This document shows positions 52,732 through 61,499 of a stretch of 64,000 bases of DNA, piece by piece; position 1 is the first letter of the stretch, and each line of letters begins with the position of its first letter. The stretch comes from Polyangium sp. y55x31 (GTDB lineage: Bacteria > Myxococcota_A > Polyangia > Polyangiales > Polyangiaceae): contig NZ_JARZHG010000026.1 of the NCBI RefSeq assembly GCF_029946505.1, positions 62,001-126,000 on the forward strand, read 5' to 3'. The notes beneath the pieces were generated by a model that did not search any database, was not told the origin of the DNA, and saw only the letters and a program-made list of their open reading frames with translations. The position numbers and the translations under genes were made by a program.

Positions 52732-55700
52732 TCGACGCGATCCTCGCGCTCCTCGGCGAATGGTCCCGCCTCGCCCAGGCCAAACCCATTCGTACGGCCC
52801 TCGGCGGCATGGCCATTGCCATCGCCATTCTCCTTTATCTTGGCGCCCTCGCGAAAGCCCGCTTCGAGCTCCGCGCCGTCCGCGTCTCCACCGGCCCGCT
52901 CTTTGCGCTCGCCGGCCTCGTCGTCTTCGCGCTCTCGCTCGTCGTGGCGATCGTCGACGCCCTGCTCGCCCATTACGACATGCTCCTGATCGAGGAGCGC
53001 GTGCTGTTGCTCCTCGCGCCGGGGGAGGGGCGGGAAGCATACGAGGCCTTGCGTAAAATCCTCGCCCTCGCCGCGGGCGGGCGATTCGTGCTCCCCGGCC
53101 CCGTGCATTTGCCGCTCGCCTTGCTCCTCGGCGCCGTCGTCTATCTCGGCCTCGTCTTCTGGGCGGCGCGTACGATCGAAGAGCTCGGCTCGCTCGAACA
53201 GAAGCCCGACGACGTCCTCGCGCGCGAGCGCCTCGAACAGCAAAAAGCCATCGCCAAGGCCCTCGCCGAGGGCCGGCCGCTCCCGGTCAAACCCGTCGAG
53301 AGCGCGCCCCTCGCCGACGACCGATTCGGCCGCGTCTTCAAGCTCCTCGGCCACTGGACGAGCGTCGAATACGTCGAGGCCCGCTTCGTGCGCTGGCAAG
53401 GCCCGCTCGTGTTCGCCCTCGCCGGCCTCGCCGCGCTCGCCCTCCCGGCCGCGGTAGCCGGGCATTTTTCGGCACCTCTCTGGGTCGGCGCCGCAATCGC
53501 GCTCGACGGCCTCCGCCGGAACCTCGCCACCCGCACGAAGAACCCCGACAAACCCGAGTCCGAGAAAAAAGAAGAGCCGCCCGCGCCGAGGCCCGCGCTC
53601 CGCCCGCTCGTCGAGGCCATTCACGCGGCCCAGGGCCCCTTGCTCCTGCCCCCCGAGACGCCGGGCGTCGAACCGGCCCGCATCTCGCCCGGGACCGCTT
53701 TACGCGCCAAACGTTTGCTCGACGATCTCTCGCGCGAGCTCGGCGCCGGAAAGGGCCTCTACGTCCACCAGGGCCTCGCGTGCGATGCTTTCGAGGATCG
53801 GAAAAACATCCTCCTCTGCACGCCGCCGCTCTCGGGAAAAACCACGACGCTCGACCTGCTCCTTTTTTACGCGCTCCTCGTCGAGGCCGAGAACGTCCTC
53901 TGGCTCGCGCCCTCCGCCGCGGCCGCGCGTGTGGCCGAGCGGCGCGTCCTCGCGCGCGCCGAGGCCCTGCGCTGGAAATGGAACGTCCACGCCGCGAACA
54001 TCGCGTCCGGCGCGGGCGCGGCCGATCCGACACACGCCTCGCCCTCGCTCGTCTTCGCCGACCCCGAGGGCGTGCACCGCGAGCTTTGCGGCCGGCAAAA
54101 AGAATGGTCCGCCTTCCTCGGTGGCCTCGGGCTCGTCGTCCTCCCCGACCTCGAAGAATGGCACGGCGCCCCCGGCGCGCACCTCGCCTTGCTTCTCCGC
54201 CGCCTCCGCCGCGCCGCCGCGCGCGCCTCCGCCCGCACATTCGAACGCGGCGAGCGTATTCGTTTCCTCTGCACGGCCGATCCTTCCTTCCGCGACCTCG
54301 GCCAGCTCGGCGAGCGCCTCGTCGGCCGCCCCATGCTCGTGCTCGGCCCCGAGGTCGACGGCGCCCCGCGCCCCCCGATCGTCTCGTATTTCCTCCCCCC
54401 GCGCCCGCGCGCCCAGGTCGACGTGCATCCTGCCGTGCGCGCGCTCGGCGAATCACTCGCGCAGGGTTTTTCCGCGGAGCTCTTCGGGTACGACGACGTC
54501 CTCTCGCGAGCCGACGTCGCGCGGGCCAACGAATGGACCCTCGGCCGCGACGTCGCCACGCGCGGCCGCGCCTTCGCCGAGGAGCGCCACGAGCTCTCGC
54601 GCGCCCTCTCCGAGGCCGAAGTCGTCATTGCCCGCGTCCGCGCCGCGACGTACGGAAAGAGCCCGATCCTCGCGGCCCACGTCGGCTTCCGCGCCGCCAC
54701 CGTCCCCGAAGCTCGCGTCGCCGCCCTCGGCGCCGGCGAGCGTGTCGGCAAGGCCATCGCGCCGCCGAAGCCCGAGCCCAAAGAGGTTTTGCCGGACCAA
54801 CCGGAAACCCCGCAATCGCCCGGCGAGCTGAAGGCCGAGGCCATTGCGCAGACGGATCTCGAACGGAAAATCCTCGTCCTCTGGCAACCCGATCCCGATC
54901 CGTTCTCCTCGCTCCTCGCGGCCGAGCGCCCGCATTTCCGCCACCCCGACCTCGATCTCGGCTGCGCGCTCGTCGTCGATCCGCTCGCCGAGTCCATTCA
55001 ACGCGCGCACCTGCGGGCGGCGCTCGTCGAGGCCTCGTGGAGCGAGGAAGAGCTCGCCGCCGACTTCTCGCGCCCCGTCGTGCAAAACGAGCTTTCCCCG
55101 GCGGCTTCCGCCTCCCCCGAGGCCACGCGCCTCGCGCGGACCGTACACACCGTCCTCGATCCCGAGACCGGCGAGCGCCGCGAGGTCTCGCGGATCTCCG
55201 CGGCCGGCGAGGCGCACCCCACGCTTTGTTTCGACGTCGCGGCCGAGCCTGCGCAGCTCGTCGATCGCCACACGGGCGAGGTCCTTTATGGCGTCGAGCG
55301 TGCGCGTATGCTCTCGGCCGCGTATCCCGGACGCATCTTCGTCTTCCGCGGCGGCCGGTACGTGGTCAAACCCGCCTCCGAGCAGGACGGCCTCGCCGCG
55401 GGCCGCGTCGCGTGCGAGCGCGAGGAGCGCTTGCTCGTCACGAGCCCCATTCGCGAAATCACGATCACGCCGATCGAGCGCCGCAAAGAACAACCCAAGC
55501 AGGGCGGGGAAGGGGAGCGCGCCGAACGCCGCGCCGAACCGCTCCGATCGCTCGGCGGCGCGCAGTTCATCTTCGAGCGCAGGCTCGTCGAGGTCGAGGA
55601 ACGCAGCCTCGGCCTGCGCCGCCACGGCCCCGACGGAAAGCCGCGCGACGTCACCCTTTACGCCGAGCCGCTCCTGCATCGTTATGCCACGAAGGCCGCG

Positions 55701-56108
55701 GTCCTCGCCTTGCCCGAGGCTTCGTTCGGCGCGATTGGCGAGGGCACGCTGCACGCGCTCGTGCATCTTTTCCGCGTCACCTTGCCGGCGCTCGTGTGGT
55801 GCCGCGAGGAGGACCTGCTCATCGTGCGCGCCGCGCGCTTCGGCGCCGCCGAGACACCCGCGATCGCGTTCGTCGACGCGCACCCGGGCGGCGTGGGTTT
55901 TTCCGAGGCGGTGACGCTCGACGTCCTGCGCGTCATCGCCGGGTTTTCCCTGGCGATCGTCGAGCGTTGCCCGGCGCGTTGCGCCGCGGCCGACGGGTGC
56001 CCGTCGTGCTTGCAAATCCCGCAATGCCACGCGACGCCGGGGGACGAGACCAAGCTCGACAAGCGGGGGGTGCGTGAGCTCCTCGGAAAGATCCTCGGCC
56101 GGAGCTAG
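52728..56108 (+). CDS. TM-anchored DUF1998 helicase-like ATPase
   Basis: The 1126-residue product starts at a GTG overlapping the preceding stop (GTGA), with AGGAG upstream. About four TM helices occupy ~20-260. A P-loop (PPLSGKTTTL, ~367) starts a helicase-like core of the MrfA/YprA type. Motif II, normally DExH, reads DLEEWHG; motif III reads CTAD instead of SAT; and the arginine-finger motif VI is not recognisable. The C-terminal DUF1998 module (~1000-1105) is well preserved: HALVHLF, DAHPGGVGFSE and the CPARCAAADGCPSC cysteines that should bind zinc. A membrane-anchored DNA- or nucleotide-handling ATPase is the best reading. Confidence 0.8.
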   Translation: MIDAILALLGEWSRLAQAKPIRTALGGMAIAIAILLYLGALAKARFELRAVRVSTGPLFALAGLVVFALSLVVAIVDALLAHYDMLLIEERVLLLLAPGEGREAYEALRKILALAAGGRFVLPGPVHLPLALLLGAVVYLGLVFWAARTIEELGSLEQKPDDVLARERLEQQKAIAKALAEGRPLPVKPVESAPLADDRFGRVFKLLGHWTSVEYVEARFVRWQGPLVFALAGLAALALPAAVAGHFSAPLWVGAAIALDGLRRNLATRTKNPDKPESEKKEEPPAPRPALRPLVEAIHAAQGPLLLPPETPGVEPARISPGTALRAKRLLDDLSRELGAGKGLYVHQGLACDAFEDRKNILLCTPPLSGKTTTLDLLLFYALLVEAENVLWLAPSAAAARVAERRVLARAEALRWKWNVHAANIASGAGAADPTHASPSLVFADPEGVHRELCGRQKEWSAFLGGLGLVVLPDLEEWHGAPGAHLALLLRRLRRAAARASARTFERGERIRFLCTADPSFRDLGQLGERLVGRPMLVLGPEVDGAPRPPIVSYFLPPRPRAQVDVHPAVRALGESLAQGFSAELFGYDDVLSRADVARANEWTLGRDVATRGRAFAEERHELSRALSEAEVVIARVRAATYGKSPILAAHVGFRAATVPEARVAALGAGERVGKAIAPPKPEPKEVLPDQPETPQSPGELKAEAIAQTDLERKILVLWQPDPDPFSSLLAAERPHFRHPDLDLGCALVVDPLAESIQRAHLRAALVEASWSEEELAADFSRPVVQNELSPAASASPEATRLARTVHTVLDPETGERREVSRISAAGEAHPTLCFDVAAEPAQLVDRHTGEVLYGVERARMLSAAYPGRIFVFRGGRYVVKPASEQDGLAAGRVACEREERLLVTSPIREITITPIERRKEQPKQGGEGERAERRAEPLRSLGGAQFIFERRLVEVEERSLGLRRHGPDGKPRDVTLYAEPLLHRYATKAAVLALPEASFGAIGEGTLHALVHLFRVTLPALVWCREEDLLIVRAARFGAAETPAIAFVDAHPGGVGFSEAVTLDVLRVIAGFSLAIVERCPARCAAADGCPSCLQIPQCHATPGDETKLDKRGVRELLGKILGRS

Positions 56109-56136
56109 CGCCTTTCGGGTATCCTCCCGCCCCTCG

Positions 56137-58620
56137 ATGCGCCTCTCCTCCCCGTTCGTCCTCGCGCTCGCCGCCGTCGCCGCCTCCTGCGCCGCCGCGC
56201 CCACCGGCCCCACCGGCGCGCCTGCCTCCGATCCTCCCGAGGAGCCGCCTGCTCCCGTCGTCCCGCGCGAGGTCCCGGTCGAGCCTCCGAGCGGCGCCCT
56301 CGGCACCGCCGCGCCCGTCGACGCCCGCGAAAAGGTCCCGCTCAAAGGCTTGCGCGTCGACGCCCGCCCGGGCGATTTCGTCCTTTCGCACGCGGGCCGC
56401 GTCGCCGTCGTCTCCGCGCGAGGCCACCTCGTCGATTATGGCCCCGAGGGCGGCGCCGATGGAATGGTCTCCCTGCAATCCGTCCTCCAGATGGGCCTCG
56501 GCGTCGCGGCCACCGACGTCGTCCGCGTCGAGCTCGTCGGGCAAAAAAAAAACATCGTCCGTGTCGATCGTGCCGTGCGTGGCCAGCCCCTCACGCACGT
56601 GAGTTTTTATTTCTTCGGCCCGGGTGATGCGCTCTGGATCGAGAGCGTCGCCGTGACCTCGCCCGAAATCGAGCCCGTCGATCCCGGCCCCCTCGGCGCG
56701 GCCATGCGCCTCCCCGCGCTCGCCGTCACCCTCGGCGAGAACATCCACTGGGGCAACGTTCCCACCTGGATCGAGGGCGCGGGGCCCGTCACGCGGGGTT
56801 ATCAGCTCCGCACCGAGTTCGTCGCCCGCCAGAGCCTCGGCACCGCGTACGCGCTCTGCTCCGAGGATGGCCCGCTCTTCGCTCGTTTCGGCTCGCCCGA
56901 ATATGGGTTTTTCGAGGCCGCACTCACCGGCGAGCGCGTCGTCCCCGTCGTACACGCCGGCGCCTCCGAGCGACGCCGCGTCGCCGTCACCCTGAGCGAC
57001 CGTTCCTCCGGCGACGCCGCGCTCGCCTTGCCCTGCCGCGCCCCCGCCGCCCGACGCCGCGTCACCCTCCCCACGCTCCCCGTCCGCGGCAGCCGCGTCG
57101 AGCTCGCCCGCTGCGACGGCGCTGGCAACCGCCGCATCTACGTCGAGCTCGCCGCCGACGAGCGATTGTTTGGCAAGACAGACCGCACCATCGACCTGCC
57201 TGAGGGCTGCTTCGACGCGCGCCTCGTCGCGCCCGGCCACGCCCCCGGACCCTGGATCCGCGTCGAATCCCTCGCCGCCGAGGTTACGCGTGCCAAACCC
57301 TCGGCCGGGCGCCTGCGTATCGCCGTGACCGACGGCGGAAAACCCATGCCCGCGCGGCTCCTCGTGCGTGGCAAGGACGGCACGCCCGATCCCGACTGGG
57401 GCGACGAGCCTTTCCTCGGCGCGGCCCTCAACGTCGCGTACCTCGACCGCGGCGAGCGCGAGCTTTTCCTCCCGCCCGGCAAATACCACGTCGCCCTCAC
57501 GCGCGGCTTTTCGTACACCGCCCACGAGGAGGACATCGAGGTGGCCGCGGGCCGCGAGGTCACCGTCCGCGCGAAGCTCGAACGTGTCGTCGATACGAAA
57601 GGGTTCGTCTCGGCCGACCTGCACCTCCACGCCGAGCCTTCCCCCGACGCCCCCGCGCCGCTCGCCGAGCGCGTGCGCAGCCTCGTCTCCGTGGGCGTCG
57701 ACGTCGCGGTCGCCACCGACCACAACGCCGTCACCGATTACGGCCCCACGATCCGCGAAATGGGCCTCGCCTCGGACCTCGTGAGCATCGTCGGCGACGA
57801 GGTCACCTCGCCAGCCTGGGGCCATTTCAACGTCTTCCCGCTCCTCCCCGCGTCCGCGCCTCTCCCCTGGATCGGCGTCCTGCCGGCCGAAATCTTCGCG
57901 GCCGCGCGCGCGCAGAAGCCTTATGGCACGAGCACGATCCTCCAGGTGAACCACCCGCGCTGGGGCGGCATCGGTTATTTCGAGCTGCTCCGCCTCGACA
58001 CCGACGATCTCAAGGGCTGGCTCGACCGCTCTCCGCTCGCCGACATGGGCTTCGATCTGCTCGAAGTCTACAACGGCGACCATTCCCGCTACATCGCCGG
58101 CGTGGAGCCCGTCCTGCGCGACTGGTATGCGCTGCTCGACGCGGGCTTCCGCGTCGTCGGCACGGGCAACTCCGACTCGCACAAGCTCGTCTACCACGAG
58201 GCGGGTTTGCCCCGGAACATGGTGTTCGTCGGGAACGACGTGAAAGGCGTGGTCTCCGAGGCGGCCTTCGTGGACGCGCTGCGCAAGGGAAATGTGAGCG
58301 TTTCGGGAGGGCCGTTCGTCCGGATCGAGGTCGCCGGCAAAGCCATGGGCGAGACGATCCCGCCGGGCGAGGCCGAGGTCGTCGTCCGCGTCGATGCGCC
58401 GCCCTGGATCGACGTCGATCGCATCGAGCTCGTCAAGCGCGGAAAAACCGTGCGGACCTTCCCCATCACCGGCCGCAAGGGCCCGGTCGAACAGCGCAGC
58501 CGCGAGACGTTCGAGAAGGGCGACTGGATCCTCGCCATCGCCCGCGGCACGAAGACCATGGACGCCTACGTGCCCGGCGTCCCGCCGCTCTCCTTCACGA
58601 ACCCCGTCTTCGTGCGCTAG
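56137..58620 (+). CDS. CehA/McbA-type PHP-domain lipoprotein
   Basis: The 827-residue product has a short leader with lipobox AAVAASC, an Ala/Pro-rich spacer and a long beta-rich N-terminal part. The second half is a PHP metallohydrolase domain: DLHLHAEPS (~494), VATDHNAVTDY, GDEVT and GTGNSDSHK. This is the pattern of CehA/McbA-type phosphoesterases. The presence of all His/Asp ligands suggests an active, exported enzyme. It lies 28 nt after the DUF1998 ATPase gene on the same strand and may be the fourth gene of the operon. Confidence 0.82.
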   Translation: MRLSSPFVLALAAVAASCAAAPTGPTGAPASDPPEEPPAPVVPREVPVEPPSGALGTAAPVDAREKVPLKGLRVDARPGDFVLSHAGRVAVVSARGHLVDYGPEGGADGMVSLQSVLQMGLGVAATDVVRVELVGQKKNIVRVDRAVRGQPLTHVSFYFFGPGDALWIESVAVTSPEIEPVDPGPLGAAMRLPALAVTLGENIHWGNVPTWIEGAGPVTRGYQLRTEFVARQSLGTAYALCSEDGPLFARFGSPEYGFFEAALTGERVVPVVHAGASERRRVAVTLSDRSSGDAALALPCRAPAARRRVTLPTLPVRGSRVELARCDGAGNRRIYVELAADERLFGKTDRTIDLPEGCFDARLVAPGHAPGPWIRVESLAAEVTRAKPSAGRLRIAVTDGGKPMPARLLVRGKDGTPDPDWGDEPFLGAALNVAYLDRGERELFLPPGKYHVALTRGFSYTAHEEDIEVAAGREVTVRAKLERVVDTKGFVSADLHLHAEPSPDAPAPLAERVRSLVSVGVDVAVATDHNAVTDYGPTIREMGLASDLVSIVGDEVTSPAWGHFNVFPLLPASAPLPWIGVLPAEIFAAARAQKPYGTSTILQVNHPRWGGIGYFELLRLDTDDLKGWLDRSPLADMGFDLLEVYNGDHSRYIAGVEPVLRDWYALLDAGFRVVGTGNSDSHKLVYHEAGLPRNMVFVGNDVKGVVSEAAFVDALRKGNVSVSGGPFVRIEVAGKAMGETIPPGEAEVVVRVDAPPWIDVDRIELVKRGKTVRTFPITGRKGPVEQRSRETFEKGDWILAIARGTKTMDAYVPGVPPLSFTNPVFVR

Positions 58621-58632
58621 CGAAAAATGCCG

Positions 58633-59121
58633 TCAGCGCGCGCTCGGGCAAGCGAGGGCGGCCTTGGCTTGCCGCGCGTAACGCTCTTCCACGGCCCGTT
58701 TCACGATGGGTTCGTCGACGAACGGCAGCTCGCCGTCCTTGCGCCAGCCTTCGAGCGCCCGCGTCATGGCAGTCTGGCAGGACAATTCCTGCCGGATCGC
58801 CCGGCAGATGAGCGCCTCCAGGCTCCGCGCGTCGCGCACCGTGCAGGCCTTCGCGTCCTCGCAGTCCTTCGCCGCCTCCTCGCCGCAGGGCCGGCAGTTG
58901 AAGGCGTCGAGGTGCTCCTTGGAGGTCAAAGGACACGCCGAGAGGTCCTCGCACGCCTCCGTGGTGCATGCGGGCAGTTCGGCCACGGCCGGCGTCTTCG
59001 GCGCCTCGCTCGTGGTGCTCGCTCCGCCACCCCCGCACGAGGCGGCGAGCCCCGCGAGAGACAAGACCATGACGCACCACGCACCCATCCGCCCGAACGC
59101 TCGTTTGCCGCCGCGCCGCAT
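58633..59121 (-). CDS. Small Cys-containing lipoprotein
   Basis: The product of 162 residues (ATG at 59121, an overlapping GTG at 59124 is equally possible) has a leader ending LAASC and about ten cysteines in the mature part (CTTEACEDLSACPL, CRPCGEEAAKDC). A helical C-terminal end follows. It faces the PHP lipoprotein gene across 12 nt. No function is recognised; surface location is inferred from the lipobox. Confidence 0.7.
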   Translation of the reverse strand: MRRGGKRAFGRMGAWCVMVLSLAGLAASCGGGGASTTSEAPKTPAVAELPACTTEACEDLSACPLTSKEHLDAFNCRPCGEEAAKDCEDAKACTVRDARSLEALICRAIRQELSCQTAMTRALEGWRKDGELPFVDEPIVKRAVEERYARQAKAALACPSAR

Positions 59122-59210
59122 CACCGCGAGGCTATCGCAGGGCCGGGTTCGAAGGGAAGGGAAAGGCTTGGCTCGTGCTTGTCGTCTTGTCGTCCGGCCG
59201 CGATCGTTTT

Positions 59211-59786
59211 ATGCGGACTTCCGTGGACCTGGAACGACGAGGCTCGACCCCGACGCCGATGCAGCTCCTCGTCCAGACCTTTCACGACCGTTTCGGCATC
59301 CTCCCGCCGGAGGGCATGCTCCCCACGGAGCCGCTGCGCCCTTTCGACGCGGCGGCCATGCTCGTCGGCTCCGAGGTCGCGCACGCGCACGGCGTCGCCC
59401 TCGCCCAGGCCGAAATCGGACCGTTTCTCCGGTCTGCCCCCGAGGGATACCTGCTCGTCGGCTTCTGGGGCCACGGCGTGCAGAGCCACGCATTTTATTA
59501 CGTCCGCGTCGACGCCCAGAGCCGCGTCTATTTCCGCCTCCCGCACGGCGGCGTGTACATGGACAACGAGCGTGCGGCGCAGCGCATTCGGGTCTTTCTG
59601 ACCCGGTATTTCGCGATCGAGCCCGTCCTGCGCACCCGGACGACCTCGTTCGTCGCGGTCGACGCCATGGGCGAGGCGCGATACCGGCTCGTCGGCAAGG
59701 ACGGAACGACCGTCGAGCTCGATCGCAGCTTGCTCGTGGACGCTTCGTTCGAGGAGCGATTCGCGCCCGTCCTGCCGCCGCTCTGA
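59211..59786 (+). CDS. Hypothetical cytoplasmic protein
   Basis: A 191-residue product from the ATG at 59211 has a mixed alpha/beta pattern (VGFWGHGVQSHAFYYVRV; VYFRLPHGGVYMDN) with no known motif. It has no signal peptide. The start is uncertain, because an ATG 36 nt upstream is in frame. It is followed 70 nt later by a CBS-domain gene on the same strand. Confidence 0.65.
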   Translation: MRTSVDLERRGSTPTPMQLLVQTFHDRFGILPPEGMLPTEPLRPFDAAAMLVGSEVAHAHGVALAQAEIGPFLRSAPEGYLLVGFWGHGVQSHAFYYVRVDAQSRVYFRLPHGGVYMDNERAAQRIRVFLTRYFAIEPVLRTRTTSFVAVDAMGEARYRLVGKDGTTVELDRSLLVDASFEERFAPVLPPL

Positions 59787-59837
59787 CGCCGGGACGTCAC
59801 GCGGCAGGTTGCTCCCCGCTTGCGGAGCGCGGCGTGT

Positions 59838-59849
59838 CGCGGTACCGCG
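59838..59849. promoter_or_regulatory. 12-bp perfect palindrome upstream of the CBS gene
   Basis: CGCGGTACCGCG lies 7 nt before the ATG of the CBS-domain gene and partly overlaps where a ribosome-binding site would be. It could be an operator or an RNA hairpin that limits translation. There is no matching regulator nearby. Confidence 0.3.
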
Positions 59850-59856
59850 TTACCGC

Positions 59857-60267
59857 ATGGAAACGCGCCGCATCGTTCGCACGTACATGACCCGGAGCCC
59901 GCTCACCGTCTCGCGCACGACCACGATGGCGCGCGCGATGAAGCTGCTCGACGAGCACGGCTTCCGGCACCTGCCGATCGTCGACGAGGCCGGCAAGCTC
60001 ATCGGCCTGCTCTCGGAGCGCGAGCTCAAGATCGTGGAGAACATGCGCGTCGTCGACGCGGGCATGGCCTGCGTCGAGGACTTCATCCTGGGCCCGCCCT
60101 ACAGCGTCTCGCCCGAGTGTCCGCTCGCCGAGGTCACGCGCACGATGGCCGAAAAGAAATACGGCTCGGCCGTGGTCGTCGAGGGCGATACCGTGGTCGG
60201 TCTCTTCACGACCGTCGACGCGCTGCGGGCCCTGACCACGATGCTCGATGAGGTCGAGGGCGGCTAG
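59857..60267 (+). CDS. CBS-domain pair protein
   Basis: The 136-residue product is a stand-alone pair of CBS domains (Bateman module): CBS1 ~8-65 (MTRSPLTVSRTTTMARAMKL; FRHLPIVDEAGKLIGLLSE) and CBS2 ~75-130 (YSVSPECPLAEVTRTM; SAVVVEGDTVVGLFTT). Such modules bind adenine nucleotides or related ligands and regulate other proteins. A 12-bp palindrome occupies the ribosome-binding region. It converges with a propeller lipoprotein gene, with 7 nt between the stops. Confidence 0.88.
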   Translation: METRRIVRTYMTRSPLTVSRTTTMARAMKLLDEHGFRHLPIVDEAGKLIGLLSERELKIVENMRVVDAGMACVEDFILGPPYSVSPECPLAEVTRTMAEKKYGSAVVVEGDTVVGLFTTVDALRALTTMLDEVEGG

Positions 60268-60274
60268 CCCGCGC

Positions 60275-61438
60275 TCATTGCACCACGCCGGGCAACGTGC
60301 CCGGGCCATGGCGCGCAACGACCCCCTTGCGTCGCACCCCGGCGGCCTTCGGCGCATAAAAATCACCGCCCACGGCCCAGAACGAGCCTTCTCCATCCGA
60401 CCACGCCGCGTGCAGGTCGTCGTAAGGCTCGAGGACGAACTCGTCGATCCAAGCGCCGTCCACGAGCCTCTGCTTTTGCCCGCCGTCGCCGACGAGCAGC
60501 GCGGATCCCGAGGGGCCGCAGGCGACACCGTTGACGAGGTTCGTCAGGGAAACGTTCACTTTGGAAAAACTATCTCCGTCCGAGCGGAGCACCACCGAGC
60601 CGCCGACGGCATACACCTCCTTCGCCCCGCACCCGGACACGGTGAGCAGCTTGCCCGACGTGGGAGCGGGCTCGACGAGTGACCACGCCGCGCCTTTCTT
60701 GCGCCAGATCGTCCCTTTCTCGCCGACGGCATGGAGATCGTCGGGCGCGCTGCCCCAGATCTTGTAGAGCGTGCGGCCGAGGGGCGCGCCGGGCAGCGGC
60801 TCGGGCTTCCAGCCCGCGCCGTCCCAGCGGAGGACGATGTCGTTTGGCGCGCCAATCCCTCCGCCGGGCGTGCCTCCCACGGCGAAGGCCTCGGTCTTCG
60901 AGAAGGCCACGACGCCCCAGAGCGTCGCCTCCACGCCGGATGTGTGCTCCGTGAACGACGCGCCGTCCCAGTGCGTGATGCGCCCTTTTTCCCCGACGAA
61001 CCATACATCGTCGGGGCCCGTCCCGTGCACCCACCAGTACGTCTCGGTGCCGCCCGGCGCGAGCCGCTTCCACGTAGCGCCGTCGAAGCGCACCACGAGC
61101 GTCTCGAATCCCTCGTTCCCGAGCGGCCCGCCGACGGCGAACACGTGTGAGGGGCTCGCGCCCCAGATCGAGAGCACGGCGCCGTCGAGGTCCTGCGCAT
61201 CGAGCACAACTTGCCAGGCCGAGGGGCCCGGTTCGCCGCCGCTGCCGCCCATCCCGCCGCCGCTGCCGCCCGCGCCTCCGTTTCCGCTGCCCGCATCGCC
61301 GCCATGGCCGCCCGCGCCGCTGCTTTGCTGGGATCCACTCGACGCCGCGCCACCGCTTCCGGAGGCCTCGGACGGGCCACAAGCGGGCAGGACGAACAAC
61401 GTCGCGAGGGTCAGGGGCAAGGCGAAGGCGCGAGGCAT
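60275..61438 (-). CDS. Gly-rich-linker beta-propeller lipoprotein
   Basis: The 387-residue product has a leader with lipobox VLPAC and a ~45-residue Gly/Ser linker (GAGGHGGDAG, GGSGGGMGGSGG). Six or so ~45-residue repeats follow (VLSIWGASPSHVFAVGG; TGPDDVWFVGEKGRI; IWGSAPDDLHAVGEKG), typical of BNR/Kelch-like propellers in myxobacterial surface proteins. No catalytic residues can be assigned. It resembles the propeller lipoprotein at 28822-29976 in general layout but not closely in sequence. Confidence 0.8.
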   Translation of the reverse strand: MPRAFALPLTLATLFVLPACGPSEASGSGGAASSGSQQSSGAGGHGGDAGSGNGGAGGSGGGMGGSGGEPGPSAWQVVLDAQDLDGAVLSIWGASPSHVFAVGGPLGNEGFETLVVRFDGATWKRLAPGGTETYWWVHGTGPDDVWFVGEKGRITHWDGASFTEHTSGVEATLWGVVAFSKTEAFAVGGTPGGGIGAPNDIVLRWDGAGWKPEPLPGAPLGRTLYKIWGSAPDDLHAVGEKGTIWRKKGAAWSLVEPAPTSGKLLTVSGCGAKEVYAVGGSVVLRSDGDSFSKVNVSLTNLVNGVACGPSGSALLVGDGGQKQRLVDGAWIDEFVLEPYDDLHAAWSDGEGSFWAVGGDFYAPKAAGVRRKGVVARHGPGTLPGVVQ

Positions 61439-61499
61439 GGAGAGCCATCGTGCCTCATCGAGGTCGCGAGCGTAAAGAGCTGCGCCCGCGTGGATACGC

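Noticed and set aside
53780-56077. 765-residue plus-strand frame inside the DUF1998 gene
   Set aside because: Arg/Pro-rich shadow of the real frame, which carries the P-loop and DUF1998 cysteines.
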